Shown here piece by piece: positions 46,945-47,196 of a DNA stretch of 47,196 nt. A model generated the notes under the pieces. The model worked only from the letters and a program-made list of their open reading frames with translations, was not told the DNA's origin and ran no database searches. Origin of the DNA: Gammaproteobacteria bacterium. GTDB lineage: Bacteria; Pseudomonadota; Gammaproteobacteria; Steroidobacterales; GCA-2729495. The stretch covers positions 1 to 47,196 of the forward strand of contig JAQWPD010000101.1 in NCBI GenBank assembly GCA_029245525.1, in the 5' to 3' direction. The number at the start of each line of letters is the position of its first letter. Positions within the stretch are counted from its first letter, which is position 1. A program made the translations under genes and the position numbers.

Positions 46945-47196
46945 ATGTACACAAGCTTTTTCGGTCTGAACGAAAAACCCTTCTCGATCACCCCTGATCC
47001 GAGATACCTGTATATGAGCGCCCGACACACCGAGGCACTGGCTCATCTGGTTTATGGCATCACTGAATCGGGCGGCTTTATCCAACTCACCGGTGAAGTT
47101 GGTACGGGCAAAACCACACTTATTCGTGGCTTACTGCAACAACTGCCAGAAAATGCTGACATCGCGCTGGTCTTGAATCCACAACTATCTCGGTCA
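46945..47196 (+). CDS. ExeA/GspA-type AAA ATPase (3' end outside window)
   Basis: 84 codons visible before the right edge. MYTSFFGLNEKPFSITPDPR and LYMSARHTEALAHLVYGI are the standard N-terminus of the ExeA family, followed by the Walker A loop GEVGTGKTTLIRG (about 52-64). These proteins help assemble secretion or pilus machinery and often bind peptidoglycan. No secretion gene is within view to say which system. It is preceded by an 81-base gap after ispA. Confidence 0.9.
   Translation, partial: MYTSFFGLNEKPFSITPDPRYLYMSARHTEALAHLVYGITESGGFIQLTGEVGTGKTTLIRGLLQQLPENADIALVLNPQLSRS

Overview
The window is about 47 kb of chromosomal DNA from a free-living gammaproteobacterium of moderate GC. Four gene blocks support this. 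The order aroQ-accB-accC-prmA-(DUF3426)-dusB-fis-purH-purD is the one known from Pseudomonas and relatives. rho-trxA sits divergent to rhlB, yrfG sits divergent to cysQ, and a gamma-type gshA and an 814-residue FadE are present. No rRNA, tRNA, insertion sequence, prophage or CRISPR array was seen. Coding density is high and almost every gene has a recognisable family, so this is core chromosome rather than a genomic island.

Layout. 1-2.5 kb: the 5' part of glnE (minus strand, cut by the left edge). 2.7-4.9 kb: groS-groL (minus) behind a perfect CIRCE operator. 4.97-8.2 kb: cutA, a DsbD with a duplicated N-terminal domain, and a TlpA-like thioredoxin, together a periplasmic redox set. 8.3-17.6 kb: fatty-acid, shikimate, tRNA/ribosome modification and purine genes, with dusB and fis overlapping by 94 bases. 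17.6-24.3 kb: a dienelactone-hydrolase-like protein, rho with a long Gly/Asn-rich N-terminal extension, trxA, rhlB, yrfG, cysQ and a DUF465 protein. 24.34-24.83 kb: a non-coding region with a CRP-type site, a sigma-54 promoter and a strong terminator, which together look like a small-RNA gene. 24.8-32.8 kb: small hydrolase and sodium:solute symporter (minus) divergent from a fused 5-oxoprolinase, then a quinone oxidoreductase and a ferredoxin-reductase-like flavoprotein. 32.8-37.6 kb: two unrecognised membrane-anchored proteins (the first probably starting at AUU), gshA, a YheT-type hydrolase and a small secreted protein. 37.8-41.6 kb: mdh and fadE. 41.7-47.2 kb: a DUF4399 lipoprotein, then HMG-CoA synthase, phosphomevalonate kinase, diphosphomevalonate decarboxylase and farnesyl diphosphate synthase, and finally the start of an ExeA/GspA-type ATPase.

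Functional themes. The right end gives much of a mevalonate route to isoprenoids, which is unusual because most gammaproteobacteria use the MEP pathway. Mevalonate kinase and HMG-CoA reductase are not in the window. 5-Oxoprolinase (which makes glutamate), GshA (which uses glutamate) and GlnE (which controls glutamine synthetase) touch the same glutamate pool, but nothing in the sequence shows joint regulation. The best candidate for something undescribed is the sigma-54-driven small RNA at about 24.68-24.80 kb. Next come the DusB/Fis overlap with an in-register A7 slippery site, the duplicated DsbD alpha domain, the AUU-start gene pair and the Rho extension.
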